Source: Echiichthys vipera
Taxonomy: Eukaryota; Chordata; Actinopteri; Perciformes; Trachinidae
Length of the DNA stretch: 64,000 bases
Direction of reading: 5' to 3'
NCBI GenBank assembly: GCA_963691815.1
Contig: OY829657.1
Location: 27,347,243-27,411,242 of the forward strand
This document shows, piece by piece, positions 10,679-21,859 of this stretch (within the stretch, counting starts at the first letter, position 1; each line of letters begins with the position of its first letter). The notes under the pieces were generated by a model. It was not told where the DNA came from. It saw nothing but the letters and a program-made list of their open reading frames with translations, and searched no databases. Position numbers and translations under genes: made by a program.

Positions 10679-12178
10679 TGTGGAATAAAACTGAGCTCAG
10701 AGTCAAAAATCACACCCAGATTTTTTACAGATTGGGATAGTTTAAAATTCTTTAACTTTGGTAAAAGTTTCTCTTTCTGGCCCTCAGGACAAATGATTAA
10801 AATCTCATTTTTGTCCTGGTTTAGCTGAAGGAAATTCCCTCCCATCCATGTCTTGATATCTAAAATGCAGTTAAAAAAGACATCAATAGGCCCTGTGTCA
10901 TCAGGAGACATGGCGATATACAGTTGCGTATCGTCAGCATAACTATGAAAGCTGATGCTGTGCCTCCTAATGACGTCCCCAAGGGGAAGCATGTAAAGAT
11001 TAAAAAGAGTTGGACATAAAATTGACCCTTGGGGAACACCACACTTTATTTTGTGGGTTTCTGAGGAACATATATCCATACTTACAAAGAAGTGTCGATC
11101 TGTGAGGTAAGAAATGAACCAGTTAAGAACAGTACCAGAGAGGCCGACCAGGTTCTTCAGTCTATCTAATTCTTCTATATTCTTCTAATTCTAGATTCTT
11201 GACTGTTTGATTGCGTTATTGTATGTTTTGAGATGTCCACGTAAAATTTCATAGTGAACTGTCAGTTTTGTTTTTTTCTCGATCTCCTCTCCTCCTCTCC
11301 ATCTACTTCTTTTTATTGAGAGTGGAGCCATCAAGTCCAGCGTTGATTTTATTTTATGGTTAAAATTGTCAACAATAAAATCACATGGTGCTGATAAAAT
11401 TTCTGCAGGAGTGCTCTGTAAAATCTGGATACAATTTGCAGCCACTTCAGAAGTTAGGTATCGTTTCCTCACTGTTCTCACTGGGGCCTCCTGCTGGTTA
11501 AAACTGGTGATTGTAAAAAAAACACAAAAGTGGTCAGACACAGCCAGGTCCACAACAGAGGGCGAACCAACGGACAGGTCCAAGATGCGCCTCCTGCTGT
11601 GGGTCAGCTGCGTGACATGTTGATTAAAATCAAGGCAATGGAGAAGGTTTAAAAATTCTCTCGACATAGGATCTGAGGAATTATCTATGTGTAAATTAAA
11701 ATCACCAGTTATTAGTATTCTGTTATAAGTGCTATGTGTTATTGACAGTAGCTCTGAGAATTCACTGTTAAAAGAGGCGGAATAGCGGGGTGGTCTGTAG
11801 ACTGTCATACAGAGGATGGGGGGGGGGGCTGCTAAAAACAAAGGCATGATACTCAAATGAAAAATATTTGTTAAAAAAGACTTAATTTGACAACATGGTG
11901 TCTTTGGTGATTGACGCAGTTCAGCCTCCTTTTTGTCCCCCTCTAGTAGAAAATAAAAAGTTAAATTTGGTGGGGAAGCTTCAGTGAGAACAACAGGTGC
12001 AAAGCCATGTCTCTGTAAGGAGAATGCTGTCTAGGTTGTTATCTAAAATTACATCGTTAATGATAAAGGATTTGTTTAAAAGAGAGAACACGATCAGCAC
12101 AGGTATTTTAATGTCTGTGTTGAACGTGGGCTTATCATGTCTTTCTAAAGGAATGTTAAAAACACAGTGTGGTCTAAA
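10679..12178 (-). pseudogene. LINE-X ORF2 RT fragment and endonuclease (copy 2)
   Basis: Duplicate of 4467-5965. The late RT frame (10651-11079) is unchanged with YADD intact. The endonuclease frame is longer here (11191-11856, 221 residues) because the G-run before it has one more base, which brings upstream codons (MSIMPLFLAAPPP) into frame. The GDFNLHID and SDHFCVFF blocks are present. The early RT is deleted as in copy 1, so the product could not be functional. Confidence 0.85.
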
Positions 12179-12761
12179 AATTCAATTTAATTCAATTCAA
12201 TTCAACTTTATTTATAGTGCCAAATCATAACCAAAGTTATCCCAGGACACTTTACAGAGTAGGCATAGACCCAGCAATTCCCCCATAGAGTACGGTGGCA
12301 ACGAAAACCTTCCCTATAACAGGCAGGAACGTCAGACAGACCCAGCTCTGTGGAGGACGGCCATCTGTCTTGACCGGTTGGGGAGGAAGAAAAGGAGAGA
12401 GAAAGAGAGAAACACAAAGATAGACAAAAGACAGAGAGACTGACACACTTCCAGAGATGCAAGCAGCCAGCGAGTAACAGTAACTATAACAATATCTATA
12501 GTAATGTGAACATGACCCACATGTTATGGCAGTCTGCATAGCAGAACAGCAGGAACACGCACATCCAAGGTGACAGAACATGAGAATGAAAGTAATTATG
12601 ACAAATATGATGAGTAGGGGCAATAGCAGCTACGATACAGCAAGACATACCACTGATGGTTTTTCTTATGGCTACAAATTTTATAATTTATAATTTATAA
12701 TTTATAAAACTAGTGACAGAATAAATGACTAATAGTTATTGAAGTAGCAGGAAGCGTCATG

Positions 12762-13323
12762 CAGGACCACGGCAGCAGGCATCACCATGATCAGCAGAGA
12801 CCTGCACACAGGACCAGGGCAGCAGGCACCACCAACATCAACAGGGACCAGCACACAGGACCACGGCAGCAAGCACCACCACAATCAGCAGAGACCAACA
12901 CTCAGGTCCACAGCAGCAGGCACTAACACCATTGGCAGAGACCTGCACACAGGACCACAGCAACAGGCATCACCACCATCAGCCGAGACGTGCGCGCAGG
13001 ACCAGGGCAGCAGGCACCACCAGCATCAGCAGAGACCAGCACACAGGACCACGGCAGCAGGCACCACCACCATCAGCAGGGACCTGATACACAGGACCAA
13101 GGCAGCAGGCACTACCACCGTCAGCAGAGACCTACACACAGGACCAGGGCAGCAGGCACCACCAGCACCAGCAGAGACTAGCACACAGGACCACGGCAGC
13201 AGGCACCACCAACATCAGCAGGGACCTGATACACAGGACCAAGGCAGCAGGCACTACCACCATCAGCAGTGATCCACAGGACCACGGCAGTAGGCACTAC
13301 CGCGATCAGCAGAGACCTGCGAG
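12762..13323. repeat. 47-bp minisatellite in LINE-Y 3' UTR, about 12 units (copy 2)
   Basis: Duplicate of the array at 6549-7110 with the same unit count and no difference noticed. A repeat array normally changes length quickly, so identical copy number supports a very recent or artefactual duplication of the 6.2-kb block. Confidence 0.9.
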
Positions 13324-13528
13324 ATGACAAAGCACAAACAACTCCGGGGAAGAAGTTGAATTAATAACATGCATTGATGAGACATGAATGACATAGAGAG
13401 GAGAGAATCTCAGAGTATTAAGAAAGGTAATATTTCCCCTTGCAGACTAGGCTTATAGCAGCATCATTAAGCTGAACGGACGCAGCTTTAAGAATAACAA
13501 CAGCAACATAGCTGAGAGCTCGTAAGCC

Positions 13529-16500
13529 CTAGCTGTAAGCTTTATCAAAAAGGAAAGTTTTAAGTTTACTCTTAAATATGGGGACAGTGTCTGCCTCCCG
13601 AATAACACTTGGGAGTTGGTTCCACAAGAAAGGAGCTTGGTAGCTGAAGGCTCTGCCTCCCCTTCTATTTTTGGAGACTCTGGGAACGACAAGTAGCCCT
13701 GCATTTTCTGAGCGCAGTGATCTAGTTGGGTGATACGGTACTATGAGCTCTTTAAGATACGACGGGGCCAGACCAATAAGAGCTTTATAGGTAAGGAGAA
13801 GGATTTTAAATTCTGTTCTAGATTTTACAGGTAGCCAGTGCAAAGAAGCTAATACAGGAGAAATATGTTCTCTTCGATTTGTTTAAGTTAGTACACGAGC
13901 TGCAGCATTTTGGACCAACTGGAGACTCTTAAAAGACTTATTGGAGCAGCCTGATAATAAGGAGTTTCAGTAGTCCAGCCTAGAAGTAACAAATGCATGG
14001 ACTAGTTTTTCTGCATCCTTCTGAGACACAATGTTCCTAATTTTCCAATATTACGCAGGTGAAAATATGCAGTCCTTGTTGTTAATTTTATGTGAGAATC
14101 GAAGGACATATTCTGTTAAAAAATAACACCCAGATTTCGTACTGTGGTGCTTGAGGACAACACAACATCATCCAGAGTAACAATATCTTTAGTTATTGAG
14201 TTTCGGAGGCCTTCCGGGCCAAGCACAATGACTTCAGTTTTATCTGAGTTTAACATCAGAAAGTTGCAGGTCATCCAGCTTTTTATTTCCTTAATGCACA
14301 TTTGAAGTTTATCTAACTGATGGGTTTCATCTGGTTTGATCGATAAATATAATTGTGTATCATAAGCATAACAATGAAAATGTATGGAGTGCTTCCTTAT
14401 AATATTTCCTAAGGTAGGCATATATAAGGTGAAAAGAATCGGTCCAAGGACAGAGCCCTGTGGGACTCTGTGACTAACTTTAGTGTGCATGGAGGATTTG
14501 TCCTTGAATGTACAAACTGAGATCTATCTGATAAATATGACTTAAACCAGCTCAGTGCGGTTCCTTTAATGCCGATCAGATGCTCTAGTCTCTGTAGCTG
14601 GATGTGATGGTCAATATTGTTGAAGGCAGCACTAAGATCTAGTAAGACAAGAACAGAGACAAGTCCTTTGTCTGAAGCTATTTGAAGGTCGTTAGTAATT
14701 TTTACCAGTGCTGTCTCTGTGCTATGATTCGCTCTAAATCCTGACTGGAAGTCCTCAAGTAACTCATTATTATGTAAAAAGTCGCACAGCTGATTGGCAA
14801 CTAATTTCTCGAGGATCTTAAAGAGGAAAGGAAGGTTAGATATAGGTCTATAGTTGGCTAGTACCTCTGGATCAAGACTGGGCTTTTTAAGGAGAGGTTT
14901 AATTACAGTTACTTTAAAAGACTGTGGTACATAACCTGCTGATAAAGACATGTTAATCATATCTAATACAGGAGTGTCAACTAAAGGTAGCACTTCTTTG
15001 AGTAACCTAGTTGGAATAGAGTCTAGGAGACAAGTAGAAAGCTTTGATGCTGAAATAGTAGAGCTTAATTTGTTAAGGTCAACTGTAGAAAAGCAGTCCA
15101 AGAAAATATCAGGTCGTACAGTTTCTAAGGTTCCTGGGTTTGATGAAAAATTGGTGCCAAGCGAGTTGATTTTGTCTCGAATAGTTATAATTTTGTCATT
15201 AAAGAAGGTCATGAAGTCGTTACTACTGAGGGTTATAGGAATACATGGCTCAATAGAGCTGTGGCTCTCTGTCAGCCGGGCTACAGTGCGGAAAAGAAAT
15301 CTAGGATTGTTCTTATTCTCCTCTATTAAAGATGAGTAAAAGGCAGCTCTGGCATTACGGAGGGCCTTCCTATATGTCTTTAGACTTTCATGCCAAGCTA
15401 AGCGAGATTCCTCCAATTTAGTAGAGCGCCATTTACTTTCTAATTTTTGCGATATTTGTTTTAGTTCACAGGTTTGTGAGTTATACCACGGAGCTAACTT
15501 CCTCTGTTTTATTATCTTCTTTTTTAACGGAGCAACAGAGTCGAGTGTTGTTCTTAGTGAGCAAGCAACACTGTCAACAAAATGATCAATTTCAGAGAGA
15601 CAAACGTTAGTACAGGACTCTTGAATAATAGGATAAGGCATTAAAGTAAATGCAGATGGAATCGCTTCCTTAAATTTAGTTACAGCACTATCAGATAAAC
15701 ATCTAGTGTAGAAACTTTTGCCCAGAGGTGAGTAGTCCTGTAATATGAAATCAAAAATTATTAAATAATGGTCTGATAAAATAGGATTCTGTGAAAAGAC
15801 TATTAAGTCATTGATTTCCACACCATAAGCCAGAACAAGGTCGAGGGTGTGATTGAAACAGTGAGTAGGTTTATGTACACACTGACTAAAACCAATCGAA
15901 TCTAATAGAGGGATAAACGCGGTACTAAGGCTATTATTAACAACATCCACATGAATATTAAAATCTCCTACAATGATTATTTTATCAGTTTTAAGGACTA
16001 AATTTGACAGAAACTCTGAGAATTCAGATAAAATTCAGAATAGGGACCGGGAGCCCGATACACTATAACAAGTATAATCGGTTGCACAGTTTTCCAGGTT
16101 GAATGTGAAAGACTAAGAACAAGACTTTCAAATGAATTATAATTTAGTTTAGGTTTAGGGTTTATTAATAGGCCAGAGTCATAAATAGCTGCAACGCCTC
16201 CTCCTCGACCACTGCCTCGAGGAATATGAGTATTAATATGACTGGGAGGATTCATTTAGGCTAACATATTCTTCGGGATGCAGCCAGGTTTCAGTCAGAC
16301 AGAGAACATCAATATGGTTATCTGATATCAGATCATTTATTAATACAGCTTTAGATGACAGAGATCTGATGTTTAAAAGTCCACATTTTATTTTCTGATT
16401 TTGTTGCATTATCGCAGATTTGGTGTTGATTTGTATCAAGTTTTTCTGTATAGCTCCTCTTCTGTTCATTTTTGATTTAATTAATGTAGATGATCGTGGG

Positions 16501-16640
16501 GCACACAGCGTTTGTATAGGATACTGAGCTGTAAAGTGATCCACAGAGCGTGCAGAGAGTTGTGTAAGACTGCAGCTATGCTTGCTGTGCGCTTGCGGTA
16601 AGGGCAGCGCAGAGAGGTGAATTAAGCTCTGACTCTGCAT
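13529..16640 (-). pseudogene. LINE-Y ORF2: endonuclease, RT and C-terminal domain
   Basis: ORF2 starts near 16640 (frame 16233-16640) with KCGLLNIRSLSSK, then DVLCLTETWL, the endonuclease active-site block with its glutamate. 15998-16255 holds the RGGGVAAIYDSGL region. The 513-residue frame 14409-15950 runs from the end of the endonuclease (LSDHYLIIF) through the linker into RT fingers and palm block A. 14116-14490 has VPQGSVLGPILF but CYAYD instead of YADD. 13529-13843 is the C-terminal domain. Frameshifts near 15960-16020 and 14410-14490, and the lost catalytic aspartate, make it inactive. The long intact frame suggests moderate age. Confidence 0.85.
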
Positions 16641-16652
16641 CCTGATCCCAAA

Positions 16653-17888
16653 AACAGTCCTGGGTGTAATTTGTCTGTGTGAAATTCTGGTTTTGATGGT
16701 GTCGATGTTTTTCTCTGCCTCAGGGGCGACTGAACAGGGGCGGCAGAGGGTGTGTGTGCACGTGTATCAGAAGGGAGTCAGTGGGTCGTTTGTGCAGATT
16801 GTACAGCGTACTGTATATTAGCCGAAAGCATGCAGCTACCTAGTGTGCTGGAGTGGAGGCCATCGCTCCTGAAAAACTCTAAATGGCCCCAAAACAGGTT
16901 AAAATTGTCAATAAAACCAATGTTGAGGGCTGTGCATGCTGATTGGAGCCAGCTGTGGAGGCTGAGCAATCTGCTAAAACACCCTGCTACATGGACTACT
17001 GTGGGGATTGGGCCAGAAATAAAAACAGACTTACCACAGGCACTTAAGAAGGATAAAAGACCATTGAAATCCTTTTTGGTCAACTCTGCTACCGGGCTAA
17101 GTCGTTGGTCCGGACGTGAACTATCACCCGACTGATAGTGGATGGGAGCAGCAGCCCCGGGAGCTTGTCCAGGATATCTGGCACGGTGGCTCCAGGAAAA
17201 CAGCGAGTGACAGCATTGAAGAAGTGTGTGATGTGACGGGGGTCCGGGGGGCCTTGAACCCAGAAGGAGGATCCTCTGTCGGCTCAGTGCGAGGAAGACG
17301 TCCAGACCGTCTGAGTACGGCCTCCCTTAACATCTTACAGCAAGAAGACGATGTTGGTTTGGTCCGCGGCCATCGATCCGACCTCACAGTGGAGTGGCTG
17401 CCCGTCTGGACACTAATTTCCTGCGGTGAGGTGACAGTGTCGGCCGATTTCGTGCTCGGCGACGGGTCCAGGACAAGGCAGATTGGAGCAGCCGGAGCGA
17501 CAGCCGGGTCACCTAGGTGGGCCATGGCCTCATTGGACAGTAACATGTAGCTGTTGGAGAGGTCCAGGTGCGGTGGCAATGCAGACCGGACCGCCCGACT
17601 GGTCCTACCACGGACAACCACCTCAGCCCATGAGTCCTGATGGTTAGGAGTTGAGCAGGAAGAAAGTTGAAGGTTGGCGACAGGGTCCCATTTGATGGTG
17701 TCCTGGATAGTTGTGTTGAGGGAAGTGATTTGTTTGGACTGCTGAGATGCTACTTCCATGAAACCGGACAGGAGTGAGTCCTTCTTTTTCAGTTCATTGG
17801 AGAGGCGACGGATGTCTTCTTTCAGGTCAGCAATCTTTTTATTTGCCCTTTGAAGGACTGTGTAGCCCTCACATGGCGTGGTAGGCAT
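16653..17888 (-). pseudogene. LINE-X ORF1: coiled coil plus SGNH-hydrolase domain
   Basis: The 254-residue frame 17124-17888 begins MPTTPCEGY and has a heptad-like charged stretch (residues about 12-60, KKIADLKEDIRRLSNELKKK), a predicted coiled coil. A DSWAEVVVRGR stretch at about 88 is typical of these ORF1s. The frame shifts near 17330. 16778-17083 carries ISGPIPTV, NIGFIDNFNLFW and RSDGLHSSTLGS, the C-terminal SGNH block with its histidine, and ends in TGA at 16778. Frameshifts separate the two parts. I assign it to LINE-X because it lies 5' of the LINE-Y insertion and the LINE-X endonuclease lies on the other side. Confidence 0.7.
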
Positions 17889-18205
17889 AGTAGTTTAGTG
17901 TGTGTGTGCGTTTGTGTGTGTGTCTGCTTGTCCGTGTCAAACCACGCTAGTAGCTACAAGCTACACACAAAACACTCCAGAAGCTCTACACAAGGCTGTG
18001 TAAGATCACTGATGCAGATTCTTCAAACTGCTGTTAAGGACATCTTAATCAAAGATACCCCACTAATACAGCCCACGGTGCTGCATAGAAAACACTCCTG
18101 CTGTCTATAGGTCCGTCAGAACACTACTTCCTTACCATCAGATCCAGATATTATCACTGCACTATCATTAGCATGCTAACTTTGTTATCTTGACCTGGAC
18201 TCATA
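17889..18205 (-). other. LINE-X 5' leader and unclassified flank
   Basis: Noncoding. A GT-rich stretch at 17901-17935 precedes ORF1. The stretch attagcatgctaac...gacctggact (18167-18203) resembles 51548-51585 and may be a fragment of that dispersed repeat. The exact 5' end of LINE-X was not found. Confidence 0.4.
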
Positions 18206-19967
18206 GAACTTTGTTCTCTTCTTGAAAGAACACACCCTTGAGGCCACACTCTGGATCTGGTTATCTCTAGAGGTGTTGACATTACTTCTGTTGATATGAA
18301 GGACGTGGCTCTTTCAGATCATTTCTGTGTGTTCTTTGACTTAGAGATGACTCCAATTTTTCAGTTAAACTCTGTGTCTGTTAAGAAAGGTACATAAATG
18401 AGAATACCAGTGTTACGTTTAGGGAAGCTATAGCAATGTCACCAAATGTGAGTGCAGAGACAGTTGACGAACGCCTGGATAATTTCAACTGCAAAATCTC
18501 AAATGTCACTGATACCATTGCATGTATTAAAACTAAGATGACCTTGACCAGACAGAGAACACCATGGAGAAACACTATGATGGTAAAGGCTCTGAAAACA
18601 GAACGCAAGAAATCAGAGAAATCAGAAAAACTAAACTTCAAATTCACCATGACCTGTACAAACAAAGTCTTTGTAATTTTGGGTTATTCAAGGTGAGACA
18701 GCAATAACTTTCTGAAATGATTAATAAGAACATCAACAACACCCACGCTCTGGTTGATATGGATGATAAGCTTACAAACCCCCATAAGAGATAGTTTCAG
18801 AGCTCTCCTCCACAGAAAAATGCAATGAATTTGCTTGCTTTTTCAATGAAAAAATCGAATCTATGAGGCTAAATATCCACACAAATCAGCAAAATAATAT
18901 GATGCAATCCCTAAAATCACCTAGGAATAAATCAACTGCAACGTCAGAGTTTAATACAGTTGACTAGAAACGGTAGAAGAAACAGTTCAGCATCTTAAAT
19001 CATCGACATGTTGTCTTGACACAATGCCATCTGACTTCTTTAAAAATATTGTAAGCTCTGTCCAAACAGATCTGCAGCAAATAATAAATTGCTTACTTCA
19101 ATCAGGCACGTTTCCTAAACCCCTAAAAGTAGCTGCCATCAAGTCAGTCTTTAAAAAGAGAACGTTGGATACCACCATTTCAAGCAACTGTTGGATCTCA
19201 GTGCTGCCTTTGACACTGTGGATCACAGTATACTACTGAACAGTTTGGAAACCTGGGCAGGACTCAGTGTAAAATGGTTCAGGTCCTACTTGGAGGAGTG
19301 AAATTATTTTGTGACCATTGTGTACCCCGCCTCACGCCCGATGTCAGTTGGGATCGGCTCCAGCCCCCCTGCGGCCCCAATAGGGACAAGCGGTTGAAGA
19401 TGGATGGATGGATGGATGGATGGTAGTTATCAATCCGATCGAGTGGCTATGACATGTGGAGTTCCTCAGGGGTCAGTCGTTGGACCCCTTCTGTTCAACT
19501 TATATATGCTGCCTTTTAAAGTTCTGCTACTGGTTTACAAATCACTGAATGGCATGTTAGTAGAGTATAAACCCAGTAGAGCTCTGAGATCTACTGACTC
19601 AGGTCAGATAATGAAGCACAGAGTTCAAACTAGACATGGTGAAGCAGCATTTAGCTGTTATGCTGAACACAACTGGAACAGACTACCAGCAAATCTGAAA
19701 TCAGCCCCAACTGTGAGCACTTATAAATCCAGGTTAAAAACGTTTCTCTTTTCATGTGCTTATAGCTGAGCTCTTTTTAATAACTTTAAACTTAATCTAT
19801 TTTCTTTTCTTTTACTTTTTATTCTTCTTTGCCCCTGCTTTTAACTTTGTTTTTTGTATTTACGCTGTTTTTAGAAAATATTTTGTATTAATGTCTTTTT
19901 TTAGAGCACATTGAGTTGCCTTGGTATGAAATGCGCTATATAAATAAAGATGCCTTGCCTTGCCTTG
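18206..19967 (+). pseudogene. LINE-Z ORF2 remainder and 3' tail
   Basis: The plus-strand translation gives GHTLDLVISRGVD and VALSDHFCVFFDL (end of an APE endonuclease, about 18240-18360). A linker region is at 18436-18696, followed by CLDTMPSDFF and PLKVAAIKSVFKK (19009-19160, RT fingers), a DTVDHS-like palm block near 19215 and GVPQGSVVGPLLFNLYML (19458-19515). After an internal deletion that removes YADD comes the C-terminal domain (19516-19769, ending LKTFLFSCAYS). The 3' tail at 19905-19967 ends in gctatataaataaagatgcc and ccttg repeats, typical of L2/Rex-like LINEs in fish. Several stops and frameshifts are present. Confidence 0.75.
19318..19423 (+). mobile_element. SINE 3' end with ATGG tail inserted in LINE-Z
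   Basis: Starts at tgtaccccgcctcacgcccg and ends in a gatggatggatgg run. It matches the 3' end of the SINE at 49423-49833 (caccccgatgtcagctgggatcggctcc type sequence). It sits between the SYLEE and DRVAMTCG parts of the LINE-Z RT, so it is a later, 5'-truncated insertion. Confidence 0.7.
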
Positions 19968-20740
19968 CCATGGGAGCCTTTGCTGCATGTTGTAACACCT
20001 CCTCCCCCACCGCTCCCATGCATCTTACCCTAATCATTTCCTATCTCCATATGGTAATATGACAATATGACTTGAGATTTGGATTTGATTCAACTCAAGT
20101 CACTGATTTGATGACTTGAAACTTGACTTGACAGATAAGGAAAGACTTGAGACTAAACTAGCAAGTTAAAGAACTGTGACTTGATTTGAGACATGATGAC
20201 TCAAAAGACATGTCATTCATTTAGTGTTTTCAGTTTAATTAATAAATATAAAAAATGTTCAACGTCACATTGTTGACTTACAAGTTTCTGTGTAATGATT
20301 CACAGTGTCTGTTAGCCGGATACAATCTATTCTCTAACAACTCCATAGCTAGCTAATGTTAACCTGATAACAATTGATATCACTAATCAACCCAAACACC
20401 AGAATTAAAGGTTGGCAGTTTGATTGAGAATAATTAGGAAATAAAATGCTCTTATAAAGTTATTTGACTTTTGTTTGATTACATTTATTTCACCGATAAG
20501 ACAGGATACTCCAGGTAGGTGACTTGACTTGACATAACCTGTGACTTGACTTGCCCAAGAAAAAATTATGTCAGCTTGGCAGGACCTGGAAGTTACTCAA
20601 TTTCTTCATTGATTCATATTCTTCATAGATGTTTGAGCTTTATTTAACAAACAATTCCATTCTGTTTCTCCATATTATATTTTTACTGTTGTTATTTCTG
20701 TCTACTCTGTACATCTGTTGCATGTCTGTCTGTGCTGAAG
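19968..20740. repeat. Degenerate ACTTG-rich repeat region
   Basis: Between 20069 and 20555 there are many cttgactt, gacttga and gatttga motifs in imperfect tandem and inverted forms, clustered at 20069-20200 and 20518-20555. The middle is A/T-rich unique-looking sequence. This resembles an old nonautonomous DNA transposon, but I could not define terminal inverted repeats or target duplications. No gene is seen. Confidence 0.4.
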
Positions 20741-20741
20741 A

Positions 20742-20823
20742 AGGGATCCTCTGTTGCTCTTACTGAGTTGATGATATGCCGTTTAAGGACAGAGGGTTTT
20801 GGCTATATAAATCAAATTGATAC
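20742..20823 (+). mobile_element. Degraded LINE 3' UTR tail
   Basis: aagggatcctctgttgctct, then ggacagaggg and ggctatataaatcaaattga in this order match the 3' UTR ending common to many fish LINE copies. The coding part is absent. Confidence 0.5.
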
Positions 20824-20965
20824 GACATGACGAGGATAAAATAGTCTAAATTTTCAAGATCAGTGTCAAAGCTAAACACAAAGCTCACCCCAGTGAACTT
20901 AAAACAGCATTTCCTGAAGTGCAAACTCTTCTAAAGTACACTTGCAGAATTAAATATATATCATA

Positions 20966-21180
20966 TCAGAATCAGAATCAGAATCAGGTTTATTGCTAAG
21001 TATGTTGGACATACAGAGAATTTGACTCCGGCTTATGCTTTGCTCACAGTTTCCAAACATTTAACAGGACAAACCTAAACATAACAAAAACAATAACATT
21101 CACATAACAATAACAGAACAATAACAGAACAACACAGAACAATAATTTAAGATAAAAAATAGAGGTAATATTAAAAATAG
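20966..21180 (-). mobile_element. LINE 3' tail with CTGATT repeats
   Basis: Four agaatc units at 20968-20990 are followed by aggtttattgctaagtatgt, a recurrent 3' terminus of a fish LINE in reverse orientation. The remaining part (21060-21180) is rich in aacaataac repeats. No coding sequence is visible. Confidence 0.55.
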
Positions 21181-21608
21181 GTTAACAAGTAAATATGAGA
21201 AATTTAAAATATTTACTTTACTAATATATGATTCATGTTTGGAAGCAGAGCCTCTATTCATCTCATTTCTCGTCCTGATGCCACCTCACAGAGAATCTTG
21301 CCGGGTCCAACCTACTAGTAAATAATTGGAGCAGAAAGTGATCCTACCTCAATGATGCAGCTTTAATTAGCATCAGTCACTGGCCTAGCCTACTTGCTGA
21401 AGAAGCCATGTAGCATGGTGTGAGGCAGAGGTGTGAAAAAGACAGGCAAACAAGGAGAGCTGCTTATGTGCAACACGTGAAAAAGAAAACTTGAGAATGT
21501 GTTGTTCCAGAGCCAGACAGTTCCTTCAAGATTGCTATAAATTACATTTGGATATTTACTTTCCACAGAAGATTATCCATAAGGACGATCCATAATAATC
21601 TTGTGACA
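21181..21608. other. No recognised feature
   Basis: Mixed-composition sequence without a convincing reading frame or recognised repeat. Confidence 0.5.
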
Positions 21609-21859
21609 TATTAAATTAAATTAAATTCTATTTATAGTGCCAAATCATAACAAAAGTTATCTCAGGAAGCTTTACAGAATAGGTATAGACCGCACTCTAT
21701 GACTTATTTAGGACCCAACAATTTCTCCATAGAGTACGGGGGCAACCAAAACCTTCCCTATAACAGGCAGGAACGTCGAACAGACCGAGCTCTGTGGAGG
21801 ACAGCCATCTGTCTTAACAGAATCAGCTTAAAAATAACAACATAGCTAAAGGCTCGTGA

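Larger units (their letters stand above)
9163..15375. repeat. Tandem array copy 2, 6,213 bp
   Basis: This is the second full unit. It ends where LINE-Y, instead of jumping back to LINE-X, continues without a break (cctatatg followed by tcttta at 15377). This copy therefore preserves the ancestral right-hand context. Near-identity to copy 1 means either a very recent duplication or an assembly duplication. Confidence 0.9.
12179..16652 (-). mobile_element. LINE-Y, nearly complete ORF2 copy
   Basis: The second unit's LINE-Y continues past the duplication boundary into its own 5' part. From low to high coordinate it shows the 3' tail (12179), minisatellite 3' UTR (12763-13318), ORF2 C-terminus, RT, linker, endonuclease and the ORF2 start near 16640. 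At 16650 the sequence shared with the other LINE-Y copies (cctgatccca) stops and LINE-X ORF1 sequence follows. I infer a 5'-truncated LINE-Y inserted into LINE-X between ORF1 and ORF2. Confidence 0.85.
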
